Source of the DNA: JBCFBK01 sp038562555
GTDB taxonomy: Bacteria; Bacteroidota; Bacteroidia; Bacteroidales; Prolixibacteraceae
DNA: 64,000 nt
Assembly: GCA_038562555.1 (NCBI GenBank)
Contig: JBCFBK010000004.1
Coordinates: 124,001-188,000 of the forward strand
Reading direction: 5' to 3'
How positions within the stretch are numbered: the first letter of the stretch is position 1; each line of letters begins with the position of its first letter. Below the pieces are notes generated by a model, which worked only from the letters and a program-made list of their open reading frames with translations, was not told the origin of the DNA and did not search any database. The position numbers and the translations under genes were made by a program. Positions 43,358 through 52,781 of this stretch are shown here, piece by piece.

Positions 43358-46236
43358 TGAAAATCAGATTTCGGACACTGGTATTTGCTCTGTTATCATT
43401 GTTTAATATTTGCAAAGGAATCTTAAGGTCAGCCATCTTTGGCGGTCTTTTCACATTATCAATGGCACAGGAAGCTGTTTCCCAAAATAAGCCTAATATC
43501 GGAAAAGACGAGTTGTTTAGAGGATTTGTCACTCCTCCTGAACAAGCCCGGCCGTTTGTCCGTTGGTGGTGGAACGGGAACCGAATCACTTCCGGTGAGA
43601 TCAAACGGGAACTGGATATCTTGGCTGCTGCCGGGATAGGAGGAATAGAGATCAACCCCATTGCCATGCCCGAGGAAGCAGTTGATACCGGAACCAAACC
43701 GGTGGAGTGGCTCAGTAAAGAATGGAACCGGTTATTGGCACTGACTGCCCGGGAGGCAAAGCAGCGGGGAATGATCACCGATCTGCTTGTCGGCTCGGGC
43801 TGGCCTTTCGGGGGAGAGTTCCTGAAGGAAGATGAAACCATTCAACGGGTAATCACCCATAAGATCCGGTATCCCGCAGGGACCACTGTCACAGAGAGTG
43901 GCGAAAGTTTGTACCAAAAGGCCATGGCCGCGCAGAGCCGGCAACAGGAACCGGCTAAAAGTTACGAGGTCTTTTTTGTCAAACTGGTCCCGGTATCAGC
44001 TTCCGGCACATCAGGCATCCTTGACCTTACCGACCGATTTAAAGCGGATAATCAGCTGACCTGTCAAATGCCGTCAGGGGATTACGAACTGGTTTACGGG
44101 ATCCTCCAGCATGGCCACCGGCAGGTGATGCATGGTGCCCCGGGGGCTGCCGGACCCGTGATGGATCATTACGACAAAACAACCACGGTTGCCTATCTTA
44201 ACCGGTTAAAGAAGATCAGCGAAGATACCGGTATTCCGCTGAATGAACTCCTCAGGTCCCTGTTTTGCGACAGCATCGAGCTCGCAGGCTCCAACTGGAC
44301 CGACGGATTTGGCGATATTTTCCATCAAACTTACCATTATAAGCTGGAGCCCTATTTCCCTTTTGTTTTTTATGACCCCTATACCGGCTATCCTGAAGAA
44401 AATTATAGTGCCGGGTTCTCCGATGAACTGAAGCGGGTGAGGTATGATTACAACAAGCTGCTGGTAAAGGTTTTCAGGGACAACTTCATCCGGGTTTTCC
44501 AAGACTTTTGCACGGATAATAACGTAAAATGTCGCTACCAAGCTTACGGGACCCCTTTCCTGATGGGGATGACGGAAGGGAACATGATCCCTGATATTCC
44601 GGAAGGCAACAACTGGATCTATTCGTCTGACATGAATGCCGGTGAATGGAACTGGAACCAAACCCATGGTTATATGATCTGGAATCTTTACGCTGCTTCA
44701 GGCGGTCACCTGACCGGCAGACCGGTGATCAGTTGTGAATCGATGACCAATACGCGCGGTGTATTTCAAACCTCTTTGGAAGAAATTAAACAGCATGACG
44801 ATCTGAATTTCATTTCCGGGATCAACCATACCATTTTACACGGGTTTAACTACTCACCCCCCGAAGCAGGTTTTCCCGGGTGGATCAGGTATGGAAGTTA
44901 CTTCAGTGAGCATAATACCTGGTGGCCTTACTTTTCAAAATGGGTGGATTACAATGCCCGGCTTTCCTGTGTGCTCCAGCAATCCCAACCGGTAAAAAAC
45001 ATCGCCGTTTTAATCCCTGAAGGGGATCTTTGGTCCCAAAAAGGTTTGTCCAGGGTTCCGTTTCACACTGGACCCTGGTATTGCCACAGGCTGTGGGAAC
45101 CGTTGAGCCAGGCAGGCAGTTCCTGCGACTATATCAGCGAAAAAATCATACAGGAGGGAAATAAAAACAAGGCCACCCTGAATTACGGACCAATGTCATA
45201 CCAGGCTGTTATCCTGTGCAGTATACAGTCGATCGAACCGGAAACGGCACTGGCGTTAAAGGAATTTGTGAAAAACGGAGGTAGGTTAATTGTCCTGGAT
45301 GACATTCCCTGCCGGTCTGTTTCGATGCAGAACGCTGCTGTAAACGACCGCGTTGTGCAGAATAGTTTTACGGAAATAACGCAGTATTATCCGGACAGGA
45401 TATTCCAATTGAACAGCCCGCAGTCGGAAGGGGAACTACTTTCCTGGACAATGGATCTGCTCAAGCGGATAAACATTAAAACAGATGTTGCCATTGAAAA
45501 ACCTGATAAAAATATCTTCCAGATCAGGCAGGTTCTGGGTAAAAAGGATATCTATTTTTTCACCAATTCAAACCGGGCAAAATCGGTTTTATTGAACACC
45601 CGGTTTCCCACGGGTAAGAAAACGCCCTGGATCTGGAATCCGGAAGACGGCACCAGGACGGTATTCCCCTTTGGTAAAGGTGAAAATGAACTGACGATAG
45701 AACTCCAGCCTTTACAGTCTCTGCTACTGGTATTTGATCCGGATTTGAACGGGGAACCGGATAAAAGCGTAAAAGATCAGACTGGCAACAAGACAATAAC
45801 ACTGGAAGGTCCCTGGAAGGTAAGCTTCGATCATTTGGACGGCAGTCGTTTCGGGCGGAACTTTGAAAAACTGGTTGACTTTGGGATTTCAGAAGACCCC
45901 CAGCTAAATACCTTCGCCGGAACGGTAACCTACACAACCACCTTTACTCTGGATGGCATTGGTGACTGGCTCGAACTGGGCAAGGTGAACAAAGGCATAA
46001 CAGAGATCTATTTGAACGGAAACAAACTGGGAACAAACTGGTACGGCAAGCTGCAATTCCCGCTTAACGATGTGCTGCTAAATGGTGAAAACCGCCTGGA
46101 AATCAAATACACCACTGTACTAGGCAATTATGTCAGGAGCCTGAAAAGTAACCCCACGGCGACCAAGTGGACGCAAGGTTTTACAAACGTACCAATGGGA
46201 CTGGAAGGAAATGTCAATATTGTTATAAAACAATAA
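43357..46236 (+). CDS. GH106-like glycosyl hydrolase (alpha-L-rhamnosidase type)
   Basis: 959 residues with a signal-like start. Family signs: 'EQARPFVRWWWNGNRITSGEIKRELDILAAAGIGGIEINPIAMP', 'EWNRLLALTAREAKQRGMITDLLVGSGWPFGGEF', 'DTGIPLNELLRSLFCDSIELAGSNWTDGF', 'CRYQAYGTPF', 'ISCESMTNTRGVFQTSLEEIKQHDDLNFISGINHTILHGFNYSP' and a Rossmann-like 'MSYQAVILCSI' region. The last ~150 residues form a beta sandwich ('LEGPWKVSFDHLDGSRFG', 'GDWLELGKVNKGITEIYLNGNKLGTNWYG') as in GH106 and GH2-like enzymes. GH106 removes alpha-L-rhamnose with inversion. Coupled to the sulfatase by TAATG, it suggests a sulfated rhamnose-containing glycan, but many GH106-like proteins are unassigned. Confidence 0.85.
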   Translation: MKIRFRTLVFALLSLFNICKGILRSAIFGGLFTLSMAQEAVSQNKPNIGKDELFRGFVTPPEQARPFVRWWWNGNRITSGEIKRELDILAAAGIGGIEINPIAMPEEAVDTGTKPVEWLSKEWNRLLALTAREAKQRGMITDLLVGSGWPFGGEFLKEDETIQRVITHKIRYPAGTTVTESGESLYQKAMAAQSRQQEPAKSYEVFFVKLVPVSASGTSGILDLTDRFKADNQLTCQMPSGDYELVYGILQHGHRQVMHGAPGAAGPVMDHYDKTTTVAYLNRLKKISEDTGIPLNELLRSLFCDSIELAGSNWTDGFGDIFHQTYHYKLEPYFPFVFYDPYTGYPEENYSAGFSDELKRVRYDYNKLLVKVFRDNFIRVFQDFCTDNNVKCRYQAYGTPFLMGMTEGNMIPDIPEGNNWIYSSDMNAGEWNWNQTHGYMIWNLYAASGGHLTGRPVISCESMTNTRGVFQTSLEEIKQHDDLNFISGINHTILHGFNYSPPEAGFPGWIRYGSYFSEHNTWWPYFSKWVDYNARLSCVLQQSQPVKNIAVLIPEGDLWSQKGLSRVPFHTGPWYCHRLWEPLSQAGSSCDYISEKIIQEGNKNKATLNYGPMSYQAVILCSIQSIEPETALALKEFVKNGGRLIVLDDIPCRSVSMQNAAVNDRVVQNSFTEITQYYPDRIFQLNSPQSEGELLSWTMDLLKRINIKTDVAIEKPDKNIFQIRQVLGKKDIYFFTNSNRAKSVLLNTRFPTGKKTPWIWNPEDGTRTVFPFGKGENELTIELQPLQSLLLVFDPDLNGEPDKSVKDQTGNKTITLEGPWKVSFDHLDGSRFGRNFEKLVDFGISEDPQLNTFAGTVTYTTTFTLDGIGDWLELGKVNKGITEIYLNGNKLGTNWYGKLQFPLNDVLLNGENRLEIKYTTVLGNYVRSLKSNPTATKWTQGFTNVPMGLEGNVNIVIKQ

Positions 46237-46282
46237 GTCTGAAGCATATCAGATGTGAAATGAATTAATCAAACTTTTCTAA

Positions 46283-47716
46283 ATGAAAAAAATTCTATTA
46301 TTAATAGTCTTCAATTTCGTATTGATCAGTTTTTTAAGAAGTCAATGCACAGAACGCCCAAGGCTGTTGGTTTTAACCGATATTGGAGGAGACCCCGATG
46401 ATATCCAGTCGTTACGAAGGCTGCTTTTATATTCAAACGAATTTAAAATGGAAGGTTTTATTGCCACTGCAACATGGGGACCGGTAGGTAAACGTACGCC
46501 GGGTGTATATCATACAAACGAAAATCTGATTTTCGATGCGATCTCAGATTATGGAGAAATCCGCAACAATTTGCTATTGCACAGCGCGAAGTATCCAACC
46601 GCCGATACCCTTAATGCAATTGTTTTCCATGGACAACCCAACCGGGGAGTGAAAAATCTCACTCCCGGAAAATCCACCCCTGGTTCACAACACATCATCA
46701 GGGCCGTTGACGAAAGTAATCATATTCTGAATATTGTCATTTGGGGAGGAGCTCACGATCTTGCTCAGGCTTTGCTGGATGTAAAATTAACAAGATCAGA
46801 AACTGAAACTTCTGAATTCATTTCAAAAATCAGGGTGTATGCTATTGGTGACCAGGATAAGAAATATGCACCTGAAGGAACCGGCGAATGGATTATTGCC
46901 AACTTCCCCGGTATTTTTTATATCCAGGAAGAAGATGTCGCAAGGGGCATGTTTCAAAACGACACGCCGATAGCGGAGGGAAAATTTCTTCCGTTGGTTA
47001 AAGAAGGTGTTGAACAGGATAGCGAGGATTGGGTAAGGGAAACTATTTCCGGTTGGGGAAAACTAATGGAAGCTTACCCGGATAATGTAAACCAGAACCC
47101 CAAATCGCCAAGAAATACCAAAGGGGTCAAAGAAGGAGACACTCCCTCGTGGTTTTATTTTCTGCCAAACGGGCTCAGTAACCCGGAACATCCGGAATGG
47201 GGATGTTGGGGTGGTCGGTTCAAAAATGTTAATAAACGGCTTTTTACCGATGCGATGGATGATCATTGGACAGGACAAACCGACGGGCTGATCTGTCAAA
47301 AATGGACCGTAGCCCGCTGGCGTGAAGCCTATCAAAATGATTTTGCTGCGCGGGCCCGCTGGTGTGTTCTGCCTTATAAACAGGCAAATCACAATCCGGT
47401 GTTGGTAGTTGAAAACGACAGTACCGCAAAAATTCTTTCTCTTCATGCGTATCCGGGGCAAAAAATATCAATCAGCGCGACAAACAGTTATGATCCGGAT
47501 AGAAATAAAATGCAATACAACTGGTGGATTTACAACGAAGTAACATCTTCGTCGGCGCTACTCCTGAACAGTAATAAAAAGAAAGTTCAGGTCGAAATTC
47601 CTAAAGAAGCACCTTCCGGGGAAATTCATATCGTCCTGGAAGCAAAAGACAACGGGAAACCGGTCCTTCGCTCCTATCGAAGGGTCATCGTAAAGGTTTT
47701 ACAAACAGGTAACTGA
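46283..47716 (+). CDS. DUF1593 nucleoside-hydrolase-like secreted protein
   Basis: 477 residues with a signal peptide. The N-terminal domain has 'RPRLLVLTDIGGDPDDIQSLRRLLLYSNEFKMEGFIATATWG', a nucleoside-hydrolase-like metal-binding 'DIGGDPDD'; then 'LNIVIWGGAHDLAQALLDV' and 'IRVYAIGDQDKKYAP'. Residues of about 290-360 ('GNADWGCWGGRF-like' segment, here 'HPEWGCWGGRFKNV') complete it. The last ~90 residues are an Ig-like cap ('DPDRNKMQYNWWIYNEV', 'IHIVLEAKDNGKP'). This is the DUF1593/Sde_0182 family; N-ribohydrolase-like folds, with glycan-related but unproven function. It sits 46 bases after GH106 in the same operon. Confidence 0.88.
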   Translation: MKKILLLIVFNFVLISFLRSQCTERPRLLVLTDIGGDPDDIQSLRRLLLYSNEFKMEGFIATATWGPVGKRTPGVYHTNENLIFDAISDYGEIRNNLLLHSAKYPTADTLNAIVFHGQPNRGVKNLTPGKSTPGSQHIIRAVDESNHILNIVIWGGAHDLAQALLDVKLTRSETETSEFISKIRVYAIGDQDKKYAPEGTGEWIIANFPGIFYIQEEDVARGMFQNDTPIAEGKFLPLVKEGVEQDSEDWVRETISGWGKLMEAYPDNVNQNPKSPRNTKGVKEGDTPSWFYFLPNGLSNPEHPEWGCWGGRFKNVNKRLFTDAMDDHWTGQTDGLICQKWTVARWREAYQNDFAARARWCVLPYKQANHNPVLVVENDSTAKILSLHAYPGQKISISATNSYDPDRNKMQYNWWIYNEVTSSSALLLNSNKKKVQVEIPKEAPSGEIHIVLEAKDNGKPVLRSYRRVIVKVLQTGN

Positions 47717-47802
47717 AGTAAAAAATGAAAGAAGAATGTCCTAAACGGATATTAAACAGATGCAATAAAGATATGGATAAATTAACCTCAACAGAGAGAA
47801 AC

Positions 47803-48621
47803 ATGAAAATAGCAGTCTTTGCAAAACGAGTCTGCCTGTTATTGGGCACATATCTTTTTTCCGCAATAAGCCTGTTATTTGCACAGCAATCACAAACCGG
47901 CGGTATGATTTTCACCGAACCGACCCCTCTTGATTTTGATGATCACAACGGATACATCTCAATTTTTGACGGCTCAACGCTAAACGGATGGGATGGAAAC
48001 CCAAAATTCTGGCGTGTTGAAGACGGCGCAATTGTTGGCGAATCAACGCCCGGGAACCCAAGCGGCAACAGTTACATCGTTTATCGCGAATTGGAGGCGA
48101 AAGACTTTACACTAAAATTCCGGATAAAAATTGAAGGTAAAGGAGGGAGCGGTATCCAATATCGCAGCCGAAGCGGCCTGCCATGGCTCGCAAAAATAAA
48201 TCCGAAAGTAACCGCCAATGTCGGCCCGGTTAATCTGAACTGGATGATGACTGGTCCTCAGGCAGACTTCTGGCCGAGCGCTCCCTGGACAGGACAGTTT
48301 TATTCGGAGAACACCCGCATGCGTATCCTTGCCTGGCGCGGACAGATCGTTGAGGGATACGGGGCGGAGAGCAAACGCTTAATGGGCAATATCGGCGACA
48401 GGGCTGAGCTGCAAAAAATCGTTAAAATGTCTGATTGGAACGAATACACGGTTATCGCGAGAGGACCTGTCTGTATCCATATCTTAAACGGGCAGGTTAT
48501 GGCAATTATGATTGACGACGATCCGGTTTCATCCAATAATTGGTCGGGTAATATTGGTATCGAAATAGAAGCTACCACCAAAGTAATGGTAAAAGATATA
48601 TGGATAAAAAAATTAAACTAA
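47803..48621 (+). CDS. DUF1080 family protein (3-keto-glycoside hydrolase/lyase type)
   Basis: 272 residues from ATG 47803, which opens the signal peptide 'VCLLLGTYLFSAISLLFAQ'; the longer frame from 47725 adds a non-hydrophobic leader. The DUF1080 concanavalin-like sandwich: 'YISIFDGSTLNGWDGNPKFWRVEDGAIVGES', 'NSYIVYRELEAKDFTLKFRIKIEGKGGSGIQYRS', 'WNEYTVIARGPVCIHILNGQVMAIMIDDD' and 'GNIGIEIEATTKVMVKDIWIKKL'. DUF1080 enzymes act on 3-keto sugars formed by Gfo/Idh/MocA dehydrogenases, cleaving the glycosidic bond by an elimination/hydration route. A second DUF1080 gene is at 50879 and a Gfo/Idh/MocA gene at 52782. Confidence 0.92.
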   Translation: MKIAVFAKRVCLLLGTYLFSAISLLFAQQSQTGGMIFTEPTPLDFDDHNGYISIFDGSTLNGWDGNPKFWRVEDGAIVGESTPGNPSGNSYIVYRELEAKDFTLKFRIKIEGKGGSGIQYRSRSGLPWLAKINPKVTANVGPVNLNWMMTGPQADFWPSAPWTGQFYSENTRMRILAWRGQIVEGYGAESKRLMGNIGDRAELQKIVKMSDWNEYTVIARGPVCIHILNGQVMAIMIDDDPVSSNNWSGNIGIEIEATTKVMVKDIWIKKLN

Positions 48622-48638
48622 CCCATCTTAACTTGATT

Positions 48639-50852
48639 ATGGCTAAATTTTGTAAATCCCAATTGTACAGCGGAACCTGTCTTTTTACTTGCAGAAGGTG
48701 GATCCTGGTCCTGTTATTTACTCCGGTATGGATCGGTGTTGGAGCTCAGAACCAGACAGATGTGCTTTCAAAGTGGCAATACTATAACGGAGAACGAAAT
48801 TCGTTGTATCATTATTTGGCCGACCAGGCTTTTGTGCTTCTGGAAAATCGAAAACAGGACATTGAAAAAATAAAATCGTCGGCAGAATGGAAAGAGCGTC
48901 AACAGGAAATAAAAAAGGCTTTTGAAAAATCAGTTGGCCCGTTTCCCGAAAAAACGCCATTGAACCCGGAGATAACCAGAGTGGTTCAAAAAGATGGTTA
49001 CCGCATCGAAAATATCCTCTTTCAGTCGCAACCGGGTTTTTTTGTGAGTTCTTCATTATATATCCCGGATAATTTGCAGGGAAAAATGCCGGCAATTATA
49101 TACTGTAGCGGGCATAACGCCAGTGGATACCGAAGCCGGGTATATCAACATGATATTGTTAATTTAGTGAGGAAAGGTTTTGTCGTTTACGCATTTGATC
49201 CCGTAGGACAAGGCGAGAGACTGGCTTACACCACCCCGGATCCTGTCTGCGGACGAACGATCAAAGGTCCGACTAAGGAACATTCGTACCCGGGAACGCA
49301 GGCGTTTATTTTGGGCAGTTCCCAGGCACGAACGATGATATGGGACGGGATCAGGGCAGTTGATTATCTGCTGACAAGGAAGGAAATAGACCCTGAACGA
49401 ATCGGAATCACCGGCCGTTCAGGGGGAGGAACGCAATCGGCTTACATAGCAGCCTTCGACGAACGGATTTATGCCGCCGCTCCCGAAAATTATATTACCA
49501 ATTTTACCCGGCTGCTTCAAACAAGGGGGCCGCAGGATGCAGAACAAAATTTTTGTCACGGCATTGCCAATGATCTGGATCATGCTGATCTGTTAACGGT
49601 CAGAGCCCCAAAACCCGCCCTGGTGATCACTACGTATAATGATATCTTCAATTTCCAAGGAGTAAAAGAAACGGTAAGCGAAGTCTCCAGGGCCTACGAA
49701 GCCTTTCATAGGGAAGAAAATTTCAAACTGGCGGAAGATATCGGCGTACACGAATCGACAAGGAAGAATCGGGAAACCAGGTATGCCTTTTTTCAAAAGT
49801 TCCTGAATAATCCGGGTAGTGCAGAAGATATTCAGGTAGAATTACCGACCAATGAAGATTTAAAAGTAACCCGGACAGGACAAGTACCGGGGAAAACTGT
49901 TTTTGATCTGAATTTCGCCCTTGCCGAAAAGTATCGTGAACAGTTGGACCGGAACCGTAAGGATTTGAAGGGACATTTAAAAAATGTCATTGAAAAAGCT
50001 CAGGTTTTATCCGGTTATTCTGAACCCGTGAAGCTTGGAACTAATGTGTTTGCGGGGATAGACAAAAAAGATTCATATTCGGTTGTGAAATATTTTCTGG
50101 AAAAAGGAGATGGATATTTAATTCCCTATATGCTGTATAAACCAGATCAAGCGAACCGAGAAGCAATTATTTATCTCCACCCGTCCGGAAAAGCCGTGGA
50201 TGCATATTCAGCGGAAGAAATTAAATGGCTTGTACAGAAAGGGTATCTGGTGCTTTCCCCTGATTTGGCGGGAACAGGAGAGACTGCCGCTCACAGTTTC
50301 ACAGGAGATGCATTTCTCGAAAACACCTCATTTAACATCTGGTATGCTTCAATCCTAATCAATAAAAGTATTGCAGGAATTCGCGCCGAAGAGATCGTGC
50401 GTTTGGCCAAAGTGCTGGAAAGCGAATATGGAATTAAATCAATTTCAGCCATAGCAAAAGGAAACACGGCATCGGTGCTTTTACATGCTGCGGCATTATA
50501 CAAGCCGATCAACAAGATTGCATTAATCAATACTTTGTCTTCCTACCAGTCGGTAGTCGGGAACCGTTTTTATGCTCCGGCATTTGCACTTAATGCAGTA
50601 GCCGGCATGTTGAAATTTTATGATCTTCCCGATTTGGCGGCCACCCTGGCTCCGCGTAAACTGCTGATTGACGGGGCGGTCGATGGAAATGAACAGAAGC
50701 TGGATCGGGATGAAATAGAGAATAACTTTTGGGTGGCCGAATCTGCATATAAGAATTACCGGGCTGAAGATTTATTCATCATACAGGATAACGATCCCAC
50801 GACAGACCCTGAAAAAATCTATGCAAAATGGATCAATAACCGGGAAAAATAA
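48639..50852 (+). CDS. Tandem alpha/beta-hydrolase (acetylxylan-esterase/dienelactone-hydrolase-like), second domain lacks Ser
   Basis: About 737 residues from ATG 48639; the frame could also start at 48600 inside the preceding gene. It has a signal-like hydrophobic start ('WILVLLFTPVWIGVGAQ'). Domain 1, about residues 80-390: 'GKMPAIIYCSGHNASGYRS', 'GFVVYAFDPVGQGERLAYT', 'IGITGRSGGGTQSAYIAAFDERI' with nucleophile S261, and 'DIGVHESTRKNRE' with a likely His. Domain 2, about 480-737: 'REAIIYLHPSGKAVDAY', 'GYLVLSPDLAGTGET', 'SAIAKGNTASVLLHAAAL', where the GxSxG elbow is replaced by AKGNT, so the nucleophile is missing, and 'LAPRKLLIDGAVDGNEQ'. Presumably removes acyl or other ester groups from the glycan. 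Confidence 0.85.
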   Translation: MAKFCKSQLYSGTCLFTCRRWILVLLFTPVWIGVGAQNQTDVLSKWQYYNGERNSLYHYLADQAFVLLENRKQDIEKIKSSAEWKERQQEIKKAFEKSVGPFPEKTPLNPEITRVVQKDGYRIENILFQSQPGFFVSSSLYIPDNLQGKMPAIIYCSGHNASGYRSRVYQHDIVNLVRKGFVVYAFDPVGQGERLAYTTPDPVCGRTIKGPTKEHSYPGTQAFILGSSQARTMIWDGIRAVDYLLTRKEIDPERIGITGRSGGGTQSAYIAAFDERIYAAAPENYITNFTRLLQTRGPQDAEQNFCHGIANDLDHADLLTVRAPKPALVITTYNDIFNFQGVKETVSEVSRAYEAFHREENFKLAEDIGVHESTRKNRETRYAFFQKFLNNPGSAEDIQVELPTNEDLKVTRTGQVPGKTVFDLNFALAEKYREQLDRNRKDLKGHLKNVIEKAQVLSGYSEPVKLGTNVFAGIDKKDSYSVVKYFLEKGDGYLIPYMLYKPDQANREAIIYLHPSGKAVDAYSAEEIKWLVQKGYLVLSPDLAGTGETAAHSFTGDAFLENTSFNIWYASILINKSIAGIRAEEIVRLAKVLESEYGIKSISAIAKGNTASVLLHAAALYKPINKIALINTLSSYQSVVGNRFYAPAFALNAVAGMLKFYDLPDLAATLAPRKLLIDGAVDGNEQKLDRDEIENNFWVAESAYKNYRAEDLFIIQDNDPTTDPEKIYAKWINNREK

Positions 50853-50878
50853 ATTGTATAACCCATGAAATAACAGGA

Positions 50879-51640
50879 ATGATGAAGAATAATAAAAGGA
50901 ACCTCATTGCGGGAATGCTGCTGTTTGTAGTAACAGGAACTGCATTTGCCCAGGATAAGTGTTTTTACGAACGGGAAGGTTACGTACCGTTATTCAACGG
51001 GAAAGATTTAACAGGATGGAAGATTCCTAAAGGCGATAATGGTCACTGGTCGGTGGTTGACGGGGTTATTGATTACGACGCCCGTTCAGAGGCGGAGGGG
51101 CTCAAAGATCTCTGGACAGGGCAATCCTATACTGACTTTAAATTGCATATCGAATGGCGTTTTAAAGGATACGGCGACCTTCCTTATCCGGTAGGTATTA
51201 TTTTGCCAAACGGCGATTATCAGCGCGATGAAAACGGCGAAGTAATTAAAACACTACAGCCCAATTCCGACTCGGGAGTCTATTTAAAAAGCTGGGGACA
51301 GCAAACCAATCTTTGGTGCTGGCCGGCAGGTTCAGGCGAACTATGGGTAGTAAGGAACGATAAGTCGTTGCCTCCGGAAGTCAGAGCAGGAGCAGTTCCC
51401 AAAGAAAATGCTGATAAACCCGTAGGTCAGTGGAATGCTTTTGATATTACAGTGCTCGGGAAAAGAGTTACTATCGTTAATAATGGTATCGTAGTCATCG
51501 ACAATGCGTTATATCCCGGATTGGAAGAAAAAGGCCCCATTGGCCTTCAACATCACGGCGGGTTGGATGAAAAAACAGGCAAGTTAAAAAAGGCATCAAG
51601 CCTGGTTCAGTTCCGGAATATCTGGATAAAAGAATTATAA
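50879..51640 (+). CDS. DUF1080 family protein, second copy
   Basis: 253 residues with a signal peptide ('NLIAGMLLFVVTGTAFAQ'). DUF1080 motifs: 'EGYVPLFNGKDLTGWKIPKGDNGHWSVVDGVIDYDARSE', 'LWTGQSYTDFKLHIEWRFKG', 'PNSDSGVYLKSWGQQTNLWCWPAGSGELW', 'NAFDITVLGKRVTIVNNGIVVIDNAL' and 'GPIGLQHHGG', ending 'SLVQFRNIWIKEL'. It is more complete in the canonical 'GPIGLQHHG' segment than the copy at 47803 and clearly diverged from it. Presence of two such genes next to a Gfo/Idh/MocA dehydrogenase supports a redox route for glycosidic-bond cleavage. It starts 26 bases after the esterase. Confidence 0.92.
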   Translation: MMKNNKRNLIAGMLLFVVTGTAFAQDKCFYEREGYVPLFNGKDLTGWKIPKGDNGHWSVVDGVIDYDARSEAEGLKDLWTGQSYTDFKLHIEWRFKGYGDLPYPVGIILPNGDYQRDENGEVIKTLQPNSDSGVYLKSWGQQTNLWCWPAGSGELWVVRNDKSLPPEVRAGAVPKENADKPVGQWNAFDITVLGKRVTIVNNGIVVIDNALYPGLEEKGPIGLQHHGGLDEKTGKLKKASSLVQFRNIWIKEL

Positions 51641-51741
51641 CAATTAAATACATGAAGATGAACAACTTATTAACAAACATCTTCGATTTTCATACGAATG
51701 GCATGTATTTGCTATGGCCGAAAAACAGCAACGTTATTTCT

Positions 51742-52764
51742 ATGTTACCAAAAATAAAATACTGCACATTTTTCAATCTAAGCCTTTCATTCCTTTTTAT
51801 TCTTTTTGCCGGCATTGCCCCGGTTAAAGCGGATTCGCCTTATGGCTGTAAAATCAGTGACGGCCCTGTTCCCGGCGACAATGGTTCTGTATTTAAACCA
51901 TTCAAAGGACGTATCGCTTACAGTGCCGACGGTAATTACCACGACCGTGACGATATTGGAGCAAATGCTTTTGTCCTGATGCTTCTCGCTGAAAGCGGAT
52001 ATAAAAACAAGCTCGTTCATTTTGAATATGGAAACCACATCTGGATGACAGATGAAAAGCAATTGACAGATCTGGAAAATTCAACCTTGGGGGCTCAGGA
52101 AAGATTTGGATTTCCAGGAGACATCTTTTTCAATTTAATTAAAGGGCCCGAAGCAGCATACGATCATCTTGCGTCGGAAATCAATAAATCATCGGCAGAT
52201 GATCCTTTAATTATTTGCGGCGCCGGCCCGATGCATACCATTTACCAGGCAATGGAAAGAGCGCAAACCAATAACCTTCAATACGTAACCTTGCTCTCTC
52301 ACTCGCACAATACCGGCGATGGCAGCAGCAATAACGAACACGGTATTCGCTGCCACAAAACTCCGGCAACAGTTTTTCACTGCCACAACGAGGCAAAGAT
52401 TTGGGATGATATTGTAAAAGACTTTCCTCTGGTCAGGTTCGTGATTATCCGTGGGCAGAATGGTTCCAGAGGCCCTAAAGGAGATGGGTTTAATACTTCC
52501 GATTGGAGCAGGGTCGACTGGATGAAGAATAACGCTGACCCCAATATCAGATTTGTCTATGACCGGATGCGGGTAGCTTTTACCACAAAAGCAGACCCTT
52601 CTGATGCGGGGATGATATGGTATATTCTGACCGGAGACCAACACGGAACTTTTGAGAAAGTTGAACAGGAATTCTGTTCAGATTTAACTTGTACGTACAA
52701 CTTACAATACGGCCAATTATTCTATCGGAAACATTTTATAACCACGCCAATAAAAATCCAATAA
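51742..52764 (+). CDS. Secreted protein with nucleoside-hydrolase-like metal motif, function unknown
   Basis: 340 residues from ATG 51742, which gives a signal peptide ('LSLSFLFILFAGIAPVKAD'); the frame extends to 51652 without one. I do not recognise the family with certainty. 'GRIAYSADGNYHDRDDIGANAFVLMLLAESG' resembles the calcium-binding DxNxxDxDD opening of nucleoside hydrolases, and 'DDPLIICGAGPMHTIYQAM' their second motif; 'NTGDGSSNNEHGIRC' and 'TGDQHGTFEKVEQEFC' carry conserved-looking acidic and His residues. By position it is a periplasmic PUL accessory, analogous to the DUF1593 protein at 46283. It overlaps the longest frame of the next gene, but the true start there is at 52782. 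Confidence 0.7.
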   Translation: MLPKIKYCTFFNLSLSFLFILFAGIAPVKADSPYGCKISDGPVPGDNGSVFKPFKGRIAYSADGNYHDRDDIGANAFVLMLLAESGYKNKLVHFEYGNHIWMTDEKQLTDLENSTLGAQERFGFPGDIFFNLIKGPEAAYDHLASEINKSSADDPLIICGAGPMHTIYQAMERAQTNNLQYVTLLSHSHNTGDGSSNNEHGIRCHKTPATVFHCHNEAKIWDDIVKDFPLVRFVIIRGQNGSRGPKGDGFNTSDWSRVDWMKNNADPNIRFVYDRMRVAFTTKADPSDAGMIWYILTGDQHGTFEKVEQEFCSDLTCTYNLQYGQLFYRKHFITTPIKIQ

Positions 52765-52781
52765 CATACAAACCTGCAACA

